Below, in pieces: positions 1-10,666 of a DNA stretch of 64,000 nucleotides. This DNA is from Chamaecyparis obtusa (lineage: Eukaryota > Streptophyta > Pinopsida > Cupressales > Cupressaceae): assembly GCA_027943335.1 (NCBI GenBank), contig BSBK01008839.1, forward strand, positions 252,364 through 316,363, written 5' to 3'. Both the position numbers and the translations under genes were made by a program. The notes under the pieces were generated by a model, which did no database searches, was not told the origin of the DNA, and worked only from the letters and a program-made list of their open reading frames with translations. Numbering within the stretch: position 1 is the first letter of the stretch; every line of letters begins with the position of its first letter.

Positions 1-1589
1 TTAAATTCTTGGATCCTATTGATCCATCTACATCTTTTCCCTGAAACTTCTTGTTTCACCAATATATCCCTAACTGCAGCACTAGGAACATAAGCAACCA
101 CGTTAGCTCCCACAAGGTAACAACTAAAAGCCTTAACTACTTTAACTAAGGCATAAGCCCGCTTCTTAGTAATATCATATTTCAATTCTGCTACTTGTAG
201 GGATTTGCTAAAGAATGATATAGGTTGTTCATATCCATCTGGATTCTTCTGCAATAAAATTGCTGCAACTGTATGACAAGAAGCAAAAGAAAAAATCTGC
301 ATGGGCTTACCATAATCAGGCATCCTCAAAACTGGAGCATCCTTGATGGCCTTTTTGATACTTCTAAAAGATTCATCTACTTCTTGATTCCATTCAATAT
401 TTTCCCCTTTTTTCAACATCCTAGAGATAGGGATACTAATTTTTGCAAAATTTGTAACAAACCTCCTTAGAAAATTTACCTTCCCAAAGAAAGATTGTAT
501 TCCTTTAACATTTCTAGGTGGTGAAAGCTTATCTATAGCCATAACCCTTTTAGGGTCAATTCTCACTCCATCCTTAGACACAATATGTCCCAAGAGCTTG
601 CCTTCCATAACACCAAAAGAAAACTTTTTTAGATTCAAAGAAATCCCATAATCCAAGGCCCTAATAAAAATTCTCTGAAGATGTTCACAATGCTGACCTT
701 CCTTATCTGAATATGCTATGAGATCATCCTGATATACCACTAGAAATTTGTTTATGAAGTATGCAAAGGCCACATCTATAGCCCTCTGAAAAGTAGCTCC
801 TACATTTATCAGACCAAAAGGCATTCTAACATAAACATATGTTCCCCAAGGGGTAGTAAATACAGTCTTGAATTGTTCAGACTCCTCAACCATGACCTTA
901 TTATATCCAGAGAAACCATCCATCATGGACATTAAATCTGATCCAATAACCTTCTGCAACATATTCTCCATATTAGGCAAACCATAATTGTCCTTCAAAG
1001 AATTGACATTCAAGTTCCTAAAATCAACACATAACCTAATGTCACCATTCTTTTTTCTAACTAGAACCAAGTTTGACACCCAAGTAGGATGTCTGACAGG
1101 CTTGATGATGCCAGCATCCATCATCCTTTTGAGTTCATCTTGCATTTTTGGTGCCAGGGTAGGATTTACAAGCCTTAATTTTTTCCTAAAACATTTTGTA
1201 CCTTCCTTCAATGGTATTTCATGCTGGAATAGATCCTCTCTATAGGCTTTCAAATCATCATAAGACCATGCAAAGACATGTCTAAATTTTTTGAGAAAAT
1301 CAATCAAATTATTCCTAGTTCTTTGGGACAAACATTTACCTATATAAACATTTTTAGGTGCTTGACTTGTTCCTAAATTTATTTCCTCCAAATCACTGAC
1401 CTTATTAACAATTTTAGAAGAACAAGTCCTTTCTTTATCATCAAATGCCCTCTCAAGAGCAACCAATCCCCTTGGGATCCTATTTGACCTTAATTGCAAA
1501 ATGTCCTTCCCAATAACATTTTCTTTTCCATTTCTGTTGTCAACATAAGTGCTTAAATCCATCTCGTAATCGTCAAAATGAGAATCACA
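1..1589 (-). CDS. Reverse transcriptase plus resident (inactive-looking) RNase H, partial
   Basis: Frame-checked codon by codon, this stretch has no stop from 1589 to the window edge, while the remainder of gag-pol is full of them. It is the catalytic core that copies element RNA into DNA. Visible are an N-terminal LKEGTKCFRKKLR, the AGIIKPVRHPTW fingers motif, RLCVDFRNLN, the motif-A Asp in MMDGFSGYNKV, MPFGLINVGATFQRAID, the YQDD box (about 723-734), KLLGHIVSKDGVRIDPKRV and the thumb. The resident RNase H begins near 300, where FSFASCHTVAAIL replaces the usual T-D-A-S. The Glu (ITKKRAYAL) and second Asp (AYVPSAAV) positions are also changed, so it is probably catalytically dead. The first Met in the open part is at 1560-1562; a real start would be upstream in the polyprotein. 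Confidence 0.88.
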
Positions 1590-1712
1590 CTACAAACACC
1601 TTAGTATATCTTGATCATCAGAAAATACCTACCAATTCTCAACATTGTTTGGGATAGAAGGCCTAGACTTGAACTCAATTTTGGATATCCCCACAAAATT
1701 AATATCCTCTCA

Positions 1713-2090
1713 CCTTAGTGCTATGTTTTCCAATAAGTCAGCCATCTTGTTTTGGCTTCTATCCACCCAATCAATACCAAAGGCACTGAAACCCCTAATT
1801 TCATCCCAAACAACATTTCTATATTGTTTCAGCCTTTGATTCTTTGATGCATACCTTGATCTAATTTGAGAAACTACTAACTTAGAATCACCAATCACCC
1901 CAAGATGTTTGATTCCATGTTTTGATGCTTGTCTCAAACCAATCAGCAGGGCCTCATATTCAACAACATTATTTGTGCAAGGGAACAAGAGGGCGAAAGA
2001 AAACCTGAAAGTCTTACCACTTGGGGATATTAATAGTACTCCTACTTTAGCACCTTCCTTTGAACTTTCTCCATCAAAATATAAGGTCCA
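1713..2090 (-). pseudogene. Additional (archaeal/plant-type) RNase H domain, upstream of RT
   Basis: RNase H removes template RNA during reverse transcription. This copy shows the plant/archaeal-like pattern in full: LYFDGE (catalytic Asp at 2073-2075), GVLLISPSGK, CTNNVVEYEAL (catalytic Glu at about 1960), VIGDSKLVVSQI and NKMADLLEN (last Asp). All four catalytic acids are present. A single frameshift around 2085 joins it to the protease frame. TGA at 1710-1712 ends the open piece, but the frame continues through two TAG codons into the RT. Tat-lineage elements are known to carry a second RNase H of this type, usually reported after the resident one. Here it lies between protease and RT. Confidence 0.85.
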
Positions 2091-2167
2091 TAAACATTAC
2101 CTTCTGCCATGTTATTTTCATCATTTTCCAGAAGGACAAGCTTGACCTTTTCTTGCACTTCTCTCTC

Positions 2168-3301
2168 CTAAACCTGGAAAGAGCCAATATCAGCATCAAC
2201 AAAACAATTCATGTTGTCATCTTCATCCTCCTCAATCATATGTGGAGTTCTAGCTTCCCTTGAAATTTTCACACTTTCTCCTTCAATGCTAAAAGTAGCC
2301 AAAGAAAAATTACATTGAATACTTCCTCCCATAGAAGCACTCCACTCTCTAGATAATAGCATTCCATACTGAGGAGGAATATCAACTACAAGAACACTCA
2401 TAGTTAGTTGTTTGTTAGGGAATGCTGCTAATTTATAAGGCAAAGCCTTAATGGTACCAATAACTAGTACTTCTCTTGAGTCCATAGCTTGAAATCTCCC
2501 ATGAGGTGTATCAACCTTTAGTCCTAATGACTTCATGATTTCTGCAGGCATGACAGTGTTTGATGCTCCAGAATTAATCATGCAGCTCTTCAATAATTTT
2601 CCATTTATCATGAGGGACAAGAAAAAAGGATCAACTATCCCTGATGCACCATTTACAACATTTGCATTCAAAAATATCCGAGGGATCTTAGAGATAATTT
2701 CTTCATTTTTACTGCTAGGTGTGTCATCTAAAGAAGCCATGTGCTTATCATTCCTACTCATTTCTTGGACCTTCATTGAAGAAGCACCATTTACCCAATC
2801 CAAGGCCTTGACCTTGCGCTCTTCTATTCTCATCATTTCCAAAAGTGGAACTTTGACAGTTATTTGTGAAAGCAATTTAGTCATATCAATGGGAACATAT
2901 GTATGGTTACCCATATCTTCCTTAATCTTAGAGACATCTTTATCTTCTACTTTGATATTCAAGTCAGATTTACCTTTGTGTAGAAACTCATCTTCCTTCT
3001 AAGGTATGGGAACAGCTACTTCTAATGCCTTTATTTTACCCTTAGGTATTGCCATAGGCCCACTCTTCTTTTTAATTTTAACCTGACTAACAACACCAGC
3101 ACCTTTTTCCTTTTCCTCAAGTTGTTGTGTACTCCTTTCTGAATTCTTGATAAACATGATACTAGGTTTACCAGATGTGCTTCCAACTATCCTATTTCTC
3201 AAATTATAATTGCTCGTAGCTTGAGTGACCATGTCTATAGTGATTTGTGCAATTTCCTCATTAGAGGGTTTCCTTAAGGAAACATGTTCCTCACACTTCA
3301 C
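2168..3301 (-). pseudogene. Retroelement aspartic protease with Asp-to-Asn active site
   Basis: This is a retropepsin-like domain, which would cut the Gag-Pol precursor. In the 264-codon open piece (2168-2962) residues 110-235 match the fold: FFLSLMINGKLLKSCMI, then the active-site loop, then a flap and a VVDIPPQYGMLLSREW segment corresponding to the usual I-L-G-x-x-W end. The catalytic triplet reads N130-S131-G132 where the family has D-S/T-G. The AAT codon at 2573-2575 is one transition away from GAT. The basic 100-codon piece at 2999-3301 upstream is probably the gag-protease linker. A TAG just after codon 263 separates protease from the RNase H that follows in the same frame. Confidence 0.82.
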
Positions 3302-3412
3302 TATACCACATCCAACATCATCAAATTATTCTTCCTCATCATCAGTAGAGTGTACCTCATCCCTTACATGTGAAGAAGTCATTGCACAACCACTCTTATC
3401 ATATTTCTCATT

Positions 3413-5280
3413 CTATTTTTGGTTCTCAGATAAATTAAAAGCAATAACATAATGTTCTAGACTATGAGGAGATTGACAAGCAGTACACCATGGGATATCA
3501 TCATTCATATTAACTAAATTTCTTTGCAAAGGATCAAGAATCCTATCATCTAGCCTATCCCTTTTAACTAGAAAAATGGGCTTTCCATCCTTCCACTGAG
3601 TATTGTATGGGGAATTCTGCATTCTTAGCTACCTACTAAAATTACTTGAAGCTGGCCTATCATTTGTTGCAACGCTATTGTTTCTTTTTTCATCTGGCTT
3701 TAGACTCTCTAAAGCACTTAGTATCTACTTTAGATTATCCTCCTCCTTTGGCTTAAAATTAGCAAACCTTCCCATCTCTTTCTTATTTTGCACTTGAAGC
3801 CTACAATCATCTCTTCTCCCTAATTTTCCTGATATTCTTCTATTACTTTCTATGTTGATAGCCAACTTGTAAGCTTCCCCAAGATTTCTAGGGTTCTTAT
3901 CCCTCAAGAGGTAACCCATCTTTGCATCAAAAGAATTCAAGTATGTCACAAGACACACCCTATCATCTAATCTGATAACTTGCAAGAGCCTATGCATAGC
4001 CTTTTGGAATCTTATATTAAATTCAAGGACCTCTTCATTCTGATTTTTCTTTATGTTATTGAATTCATTCAAAATAAAACCCTCATTTTTTTTATCTCCA
4101 TAATACTCCTTGAAACAATTCTTAAATTCATTCCAAGATCCTATACTAGCATGGGGCAATCCTCTAAACCAATCCCTAGCATCTTCGGTCAGAGATTGTA
4201 CAAATAACTTCATTACAACATCATCATGCTCAATATTATAATCATCTATTACATCTATAAAGTTCTTTAGATGTTCCTCACATGTGATGACATTATTCCC
4301 AGAAAACTTTGGGAGCTTATTTCTAATTTCATCAGGAATTACATTAGGATAACCAAGAATACCAAAAGAGATAAGTTGTTTGTACCTTTCATGAACAAGA
4401 ACTCTTTGAGGTGGATCCATTCCTTGAGATGTAGATGTCCTTGTGTTTGAACCACAAGAATTTTAGTAGCACCTGGAATACCATTTGCTTGAGTTGCAAG
4501 GTTACCACGATTTCCACCTTGTCCCAAAAAGGAAGTAGCAACGTTTGAAGGTCCTGAGGTATGCTTGAGAAAATCAATCTTTTTTCTTATTTTTGCAGCA
4601 GTAACCTCCAATTCTACTTTCTCTAATTCATTTTCTAATATTTCTTTTTCCTTTCTAGCCTTCTCAAGGTCTGGATCTGATCTCAACCTTTTCTCTAATG
4701 GGTTTTCCACATGAACTTGTTCATTGATTTGAACTCCAATAGCTTTCTATTTTCCTTTATCTCTAAGCCTAGTTATCTCATATGTTCTCTGCACAATAGG
4801 TTGTTCCTCTGCTCTTTCAGGCTCTGGGACAAAATTAATTGCCTCGAAATCTAACAACTGCCTCTTTAGCTGATTAGTCCTTATCATGGCTTATCTTACT
4901 CTATCTTCTTTATCTTTTTCTCTTTGCTATCTGATAGAAAATTATTCTTGGATTTTTCTTTCCAACTCATAGAGCTCTTCAAAGATTTCTTCTGATTTTA
5001 GGAGGGTAGTCTTAGATTCATCATCTCCCACTTGAAATTCATCCTCATACTGGTTTAATCCCAAATCAACAGCCTCTTCATATTCTGAAATATTTTCTTC
5101 TTGACCAGGCTTGATTTGAGTTTCTTGTCTTGTATCCTTTTTACTTTTCCAAGTATGAGAAACATTTCTTTTCTTCTTTCCTCCCCTTGTCTGACTAGGC
5201 CTAGAAGAGCTTGGAATACCTTCTTCCACTATGTCTTCTAGATGCTCCTTTCTCTAAGACCTAGTACCTTTGTAACTCAT
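3413..5280 (-). pseudogene. Retrotransposon gag, decayed
   Basis: Gag would form the intracellular particle that packages the element RNA. The likely start is ATG at 5278-5280, about 190 nt after the PBS, followed within ten codons by TAG. A charged, Glu/Lys-rich N-terminal part (4339-5229) with coiled-coil character precedes a capsid-like segment at 3725-4420. That segment carries the typical LFVQSLTEDARDWFRGL pattern and an EYYGDKKNEGF helix. A zinc-knuckle remnant follows near 3450-3490 (CTACQSPHSLEHY), where the last expected Cys appears to be Tyr. There is a frameshift near 4400 and several TAG/TAA codons, for example just after the capsid segment. The family call is firm; the exact 3' limit towards protease is not. 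Confidence 0.82.
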
Positions 5281-5467
5281 TTTTGTAAATAATCTACTGA
5301 CTAACACTGCTACAGAGATGTTTGAGTTGCCACCCCAAAATATTGGGAATCTTAGAATACTATTTCCTCACTAACAAATATCCAAATGAGCTTGACAAGA
5401 CAAGGGACAAGAATAACCCTATTTTTTCCAATGATGACCTACTAGTTATTATAGACTTGTGCAACAT

Positions 5468-5486
5468 TTCCCTAGTAGAGTCACCA
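5468..5486 (-). other. Primer-binding site of the Tat-like element
   Basis: The minus strand reads TGGTGACTCTACTAGGGAA directly after ...ACACCAACAAGA. Tat/Ogre elements typically show TGGCGACTC(n)GCTGGGGA here, complementary to a host tRNA 3' end. Its place, about 190 nt before the gag ATG and just after a CA dinucleotide near 5490, marks the 3' end of the 5' LTR. Confidence 0.6.
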
Positions 5487-5490
5487 TCTT

Positions 5491-8218
5491 GTTGGTGTTT
5501 AAAATGGATGCTTATGCTCTTAGGCTACCAATATACCCACTGAAATATTTTAGGATTGGTTAGTTCCAAAATGTAGAAGGATCTTAGGGTAATTAGACCA
5601 ACTATAGGGACAAGACTACCCTCTTCACTTTTGGCTCTACAAAACTAAGGTGGGTGCACCTAACCCAGTGAAAACTATACTTCACACACCAAAGATTGGG
5701 TCTAAAAAATAGATTGATAGTAAGAAAGTACTAAATGCTAACCTCACATTCATTGACTCTCCATTACCATAGGGTAACAAAACCACACAACCAACAACTT
5801 AAAGCTTGAAAAGGTTATAGATTTAAATATTTGGAATGCAATAACTTCAACCAGTGTATGTTAACAAAAGAAATACTCATTTAAGCCAGTGCCTCATCCA
5901 TTGGGAAAAATTTCTTAGACACAAAGACACACAGATTTTGAGAATATATGAGAATTCATAGCCATAAATATATTTATCCTAATCTTTACTGCTTACAAAA
6001 CATACTTACATAGACAAGGGAAAACTCATATCCCATTTAGAGCATTGTTTAATCTGATCCTAGATCAGAACTCAAGAATGAAGATACATACATAAAAAAT
6101 AATATGTAATGAGCTAGAAAACTCAAACCTTACTTGACTTGACACAAAGGAGAGATAAGAATTAGATATTTATATTAAGTATGATGAATTCCTTCTGTGT
6201 GTATAGTGAATCACAAGACACCCTACTTGCAAACTATAGCTTAGACCTGCAACTTTCTTCTTTCATTAACAAACACTGAATCAAAACTCTTACAAACCCT
6301 TGGGACCAGAAACTTGGGACTATTTTTTAACTTCAGAATTGGACCCCTTCAAAATCGACAATTTAACACTATATACCCCTAGTTACCTTGGAATCCTCCA
6401 CAAGTTAGGATGCAACAAGCTATGGATAAATAGGGTAACGGATAGGGTTTCCACCCACCAAAACAATTCAAACATATTAGAAATTAATACATTGGAGGGA
6501 AAATAAAACAACCCTAAGTGATCAGACCCTAAAATTAGTCTTCATTTATGATAATTCTTCTAAGACTGTACTAAAGATCATGAAACTCTATCCAAATGCA
6601 TCTGATTTGACACTTGCAACACATCTCAAACACCTTTATTCATTCCCCCCATGGCATAAAACTCCCTGTAGTTAATCATCATACTCACTGGACCACATTG
6701 CAACAATTGACACGACCAAACTAATCAAATTCGGCCACTAAAACAATCAATTTTGGTCCTTTCTATCATTGAGAAACCCTTAAAAATTTGAATTTAGACT
6801 ACAACGGTCACTTTATGGCGCCTACAACAAATTGGCAATCACAATTCAATTTGAGATCAACTTTATAACCTAACCATCTGACCCCTCCTTTTCACAGGCT
6901 TTATGACTTTAACTCATCAGAGAACCTCGGGTTAACTCTTAGCAAACTGGCGACAAATGAAATTCTTATTTGTGAAGTGAAAACACTAACCCACCTTTAA
7001 CTCCATGAACTGGAAAATAAAGGGAACCTTTAACCTCGATCCTCACTTGGCGAATTTGTGACTGAAAACCTTTTCACCAATTCAAAAAATAACTTAAGTT
7101 CCCGCTAAAATATTTAGCGACTGCATGACCACTATTCACCAAATCGCTAAGTCCTTAGACCCTTTGCCAAAACATCATGTGAACCAGCAAACAAAGCAAG
7201 CATTTGTCAAAACTGCCAAACTTTAGACCCCCACTTGGGCCTTCTTGTGCCACCTGTCTGCATACTATTCGCCATTATGACCTAGTCACCTCTAACACAT
7301 GACCCACTAATAGATCTGGATCACTAAGATTATGATTCCAAATTGACGGCCTGTCTCATGCCTTCATGAGCTAAAAGATTCTATCAGATTATACGCCCAC
7401 TGTTGATCTCTTCTCTCTACCACTTGAAGAATTTGGGCCCACTGACACATATACACATCACTCACCCATGGACCAATCAAATACCACCAAATAAGCACAC
7501 CTGGCATGTGGACCCACTGCACTTTATCCCTTCTGAAAAAGGTAGAATTGACGGTCGGTGTAAGATCTCAAACATCTGACACATTCCATGAGAACTTACA
7601 CTCGTCATTGATTTTCTGACAATGTCAGGACCCTCTGACAAAATCAAAAACTAGGTACCACTAACAACTGCTAACGCATTAATACATGCACCAATCACAA
7701 ACCACCATTTGTACCTATGTGTCACCTTGGACCCATAGTTTGAAATGTCGTGTCATAAAGAAAATCAATGGCCGTCGTGATTTCACATACCTCTGACACA
7801 TCCCTTGCGCTTTAACAAAAATTGTCGAATTGAAAAGATGTCAGAGCCGGGCCCAGGAAAAATGAAAGCCAAAAACATTAGGAAATATTAAGGCATAGGA
7901 CTTAGGAAATATTTTACTATCGGACCTAGGAAAAATTAATCTCGAGACTTAAGAAAAAATAAAGAACCACTGGGGCTAAAAACTTAGGAAAGATTTAAAC
8001 AGGGACTGACCATAAATATAAAGCATGTGCATTTTAGGATTTTTAAGTGGCCCAAAAAGGTAACTTAAAAATAGAACAGGGCCTGGGCAGTTTTAGGGCT
8101 TTTTCTTAGTAACGAATAGATTTTTGAATTTTGGCATGGGTTTCAAGCCAGAGACCTAAAAATAATTGTAGGGATCATAAGAAAAATGCTAGAGCCATGA
8201 AAATTTTACTGATGCTAA
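5491..8218 (-). repeat. Probable 5' LTR and flank of the Tat-like element; no gene
   Basis: There is no coding signal over 2.7 kb. By position this must begin with the 5' LTR of the minus-strand element. The far LTR end cannot be fixed because the matching 3' LTR is outside the window. The segment from about 7840 to 8218 has a different, purine-rich texture with repeated 'acttaggaaa'-type phrases and may already be flank. Short ORFs here have no recognisable content. Confidence 0.4.
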
Positions 8219-9785
8219 CATGTTCGAAGGGATCCTAAAACCCCTTAAGACACACTTGAGCATTCTAATGTGTCAAAAGGGGTCATGGGGACTTCTTAAG
8301 GGTCTTAACGTGTGATAAGGCATACTAGGACCCCTAGGGAGTCCCCGTGACCCCTTTTGACACATTTGAATGCTCAAGTGTGTCCAAAGGGGTCCTAGGA
8401 ACCCTTAAGACACACTTGAGCATTCCAATGTGTCAAAAGGGGTCATGGGGACTCACTAGGGGTCCTAGTATGCCTTATCACACATTAGGACGCCTAGGAA
8501 GTCCCCATGATCCCTTTTGACACATTTGAATGGTCAAGTGTTTCTGAAGGGGCTCTTAGGACCCCTTAAGACACACTTCAGAATTCTAATGTGTCAAAAG
8601 GGGTCATGGGGACTTCCTAGGGGTCTTAACGAGTGATAAGGCTTACTAGGACCCCTAGGGAGTCCCCATGATGCCTTTTCACATATTGGAATGCTCAAGT
8701 GTGTCCAAAGGGGTCCTAAGACCCCTTAAGACACACTTGAGTGTTCCAATTTTTCAAAAGGGGTCATGGGGACTTCCTATGGGTCCTAACGCTTGATAAG
8801 GTGTACTAGGACCCATAGGGAGTCCCCATGACCCCTTTTGACATATTGGAACACTAAAGTGTATCCAAAAGGGTCCTAGGACCCCTTAAGACACACTTGA
8901 GCATTCTAATATGTCAAAAGGGTTATGGGGACTTCTTAGGGGTCCTAACGTGTGATAAGGCATTCTAAGACCCCTAGGGAGTCCCCATGACCCCTTTTGA
9001 CACATTTGAACACTCAAGTGTGTCCAAAGGGGTCCTAGGACCCCTTAAGACATACCTGAGCATTCTAATGTGTCAAAAGAGGTCATGGGGACTTCCTATG
9101 GGTCTTAATACATGATAAGGCATAATAGGACCCCTAGGGAGTCCGCATGACCCCTTTTGACACATTGTAACACTCAAGCATGTCTAGACTCCTTAAAAAA
9201 TGCTTGAGAGTTCCAATGTGTCAAAAGGGGTCATGGGGACTCCCTAGGGGTCCTAACGCATGATAAGGCATACTAGGACCCCTAGGAAGTCCCCATGACC
9301 CTTTTTGACACATTGGAATGCTCAAGTGTGTCTTAAGGGGTCCTAAGACCCCTTAAGGCATGCTTGAGAATTCCAATGTGTCAAAAGGGGTCATGGGGAC
9401 TCCCTAGGGGTCCTAATGTGTGATAAGGCATACTAAGACCCCTAGCGAGTCCCTATGACCCCTTTTGACACATTACAACCCTCAAGTGTGTCTGAAGGGG
9501 TCCTAAGACCCCTTTAGACATGCTTGAGTGTTCCAATGTGTCCAAAGGGGTCATGGGGACTCCCTAGGGGTCCTAACACATGATAAGGTGTACTAGGACC
9601 TGTAGCAAGTCCCCATGACTCCTTTTGACACATTGCAACACTCAAGTTTGTCTGAAGGGATCCTAGGACCCCTTAAGACACACTTGAGCATTCCAATGTG
9701 TCAAAAGGGGTCATGGGGACTTCCTAGGGGTCCTAATGCGTGATAAGGCATACTAGGACCCCTAGCAAGTCCCCATGACCCTTAG
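8219..9785. repeat. 160-bp satellite made of paired inverted repeats, about 10 units
   Basis: A fixed landmark (tactaggacccctag) recurs at about 8327, 8487, 8648, 8808, 8967, 9127, 9275, 9435, 9595 and 9755. The period is therefore 159-161 bp, except for one 148-bp unit that lost 12 bp near 9185. Each unit has two dyad centres. One is the palindrome ggtcctaggacc, flanked by arms of about 35 bp that run through cacacttgagcattcc and its complement. The other is a ~17-nt loop (cgtgtgataaggcatac) between arms of about 33 bp that include aaaaggggtcatggggac and its complement. The array is thus nearly strand-symmetric and each unit could form two hairpins. Unit 2 carries the loop in reverse orientation. 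Confidence 0.93.
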
Positions 9786-9952
9786 GAAGTCTCTCTCTCC
9801 ACCTCTAGTGAACTATTCTTCAAAGCCTCCATTTCTATGTAGCTAGGGTTTACGATGCTTGTAAAAGGCATGTTTAATATAAAGATTTAGTTGACCACCT
9901 TTAAAGACCTAAAATAAATGAGAAATAAATTTAGGCCAAAAATACACACCAC

Positions 9953-10087
9953 ATTTCTATATGTAGTACTGTAAGCTTCAACAATCTAGTAGGCTTCCTC
10001 TACTAAGGCACGAAGAACTTCATTAATGTATGCTCTAGGAGGAAGATTATAATTTCCTTATTTCTGCAAGAGATTCTCAAAAATTTG
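9953..10087 (-). pseudogene. Decayed exon of a BES1/BZR1-type DNA-binding domain
   Basis: The minus strand translates as QIFENLLQK-stop-GNYNLPPRAYINEVL, then RALVEEAY-stop-IVEAYSTTYRN. BES1/BZR1 proteins and the BZR-domain beta-amylases share a block of the form K-I-F-x-x-L-R-x-x-GNYxLP-x-x-x-D-x-NEVLxALxxEAGWxVExDGTTYR. The order and spacing of IF, L, GNYNLP, NEVL, AL, EA, VE and TTYR agree along the entire 45-codon stretch. Differences are D to Y (twice), the GW pair to Y-stop, and G to S. Two stops make it a pseudogene piece; no second exon was recognised. It abuts the palindromic satellite on its 3' side. The source could be a transcription factor or a BAM7/8-like gene; I cannot tell which. 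Confidence 0.66.
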
Positions 10088-10126
10088 TATACAAAGGCAT
10101 CCTATAGTAAAAAATGAAAAGTTTCC

Positions 10127-10612
10127 TAGAGAATATCCACAATTCATATACAAAAGCATCATATAGGAAAAATGACAAAAAAATAATAGCAAAAAGGTAA
10201 AATTTATCATTAATGCTAGTAGTACCAAGGTCATATTCACTGTCAAATCCTAGCCTATGATGTGCAAAATGAGCAAACTAAGTGAAATAAAAGGGAAGGG
10301 ATCGATGAAATAGAAAAGGTGCATCAAATCGGATCAATATCATAATAAATGCAGAAAATACTATTACAGACAAAAATATTTGCAGATTAATTTGTTACAC
10401 CTTTCTCAAGCTTCTGTACCTTGCTACATGATTAGACATTTTCGTTAGTAGAACTAAATTTTTAGGTTAAGTTTTATAGATCATCTTTTTGATCCAAAGG
10501 ACATAGATTGGCTATTGTATCTTCCTTAGATAGTTTCCCAGAGAATATCCACAATTCGTATACAAAAGCATCATATAGGAAAAATGAGGAAAAAATAATA
10601 GCTAAAAGGTAA
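10127..10612. repeat. Pair of ~75-bp direct repeats
   Basis: The block beginning gagaatatccacaattc and running through aaaagcatcatataggaaa occurs at about 10130-10200 and again at about 10541-10612, with a few differences. It lies just upstream (minus-strand sense) of the BZR-like remnant, so it may be a duplicated intron or flank segment. Nothing else is recognisable between the copies. Confidence 0.6.
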
Positions 10613-10666
10613 TATTATATATAATATATTAGTATACATTAGTATATATAATACATTAGTATATAT

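Larger units (their letters stand above)
1..5490 (-). mobile_element. Decayed Tat-like Ty3/gypsy retrotransposon, internal region (truncated by window edge)
   Basis: Read on the minus strand, the order is primer-binding site, gag, aspartic protease, an extra RNase H, reverse transcriptase and the resident gypsy-type RNase H. The rest of pol (integrase) and the 3' LTR would lie left of position 1. The superfamily call rests on RT motifs MPFGL, YQDD and LLGHIVS, and on a PBS of the kind seen in Tat/Ogre elements. Most of gag-protease carries nonsense codons and a few frameshifts, so the copy is old. The extra RNase H and the RT share one frame, interrupted by three stops between them, so the unusual domain order is original and not a rearrangement of this copy. 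Confidence 0.88.

Noticed and set aside
1710..2090. Possibility that the RNase H upstream of RT belongs to a different, inserted element
   Set aside because: The same reading frame runs from this RNase H through the linker into RT, and no LTR, TIR or target duplication separates them.
8219..9785. Possible CRISPR-like array of regularly spaced repeats
   Set aside because: There are no unique spacers. The entire 160-bp unit repeats, and the sequence context is a plant genome.
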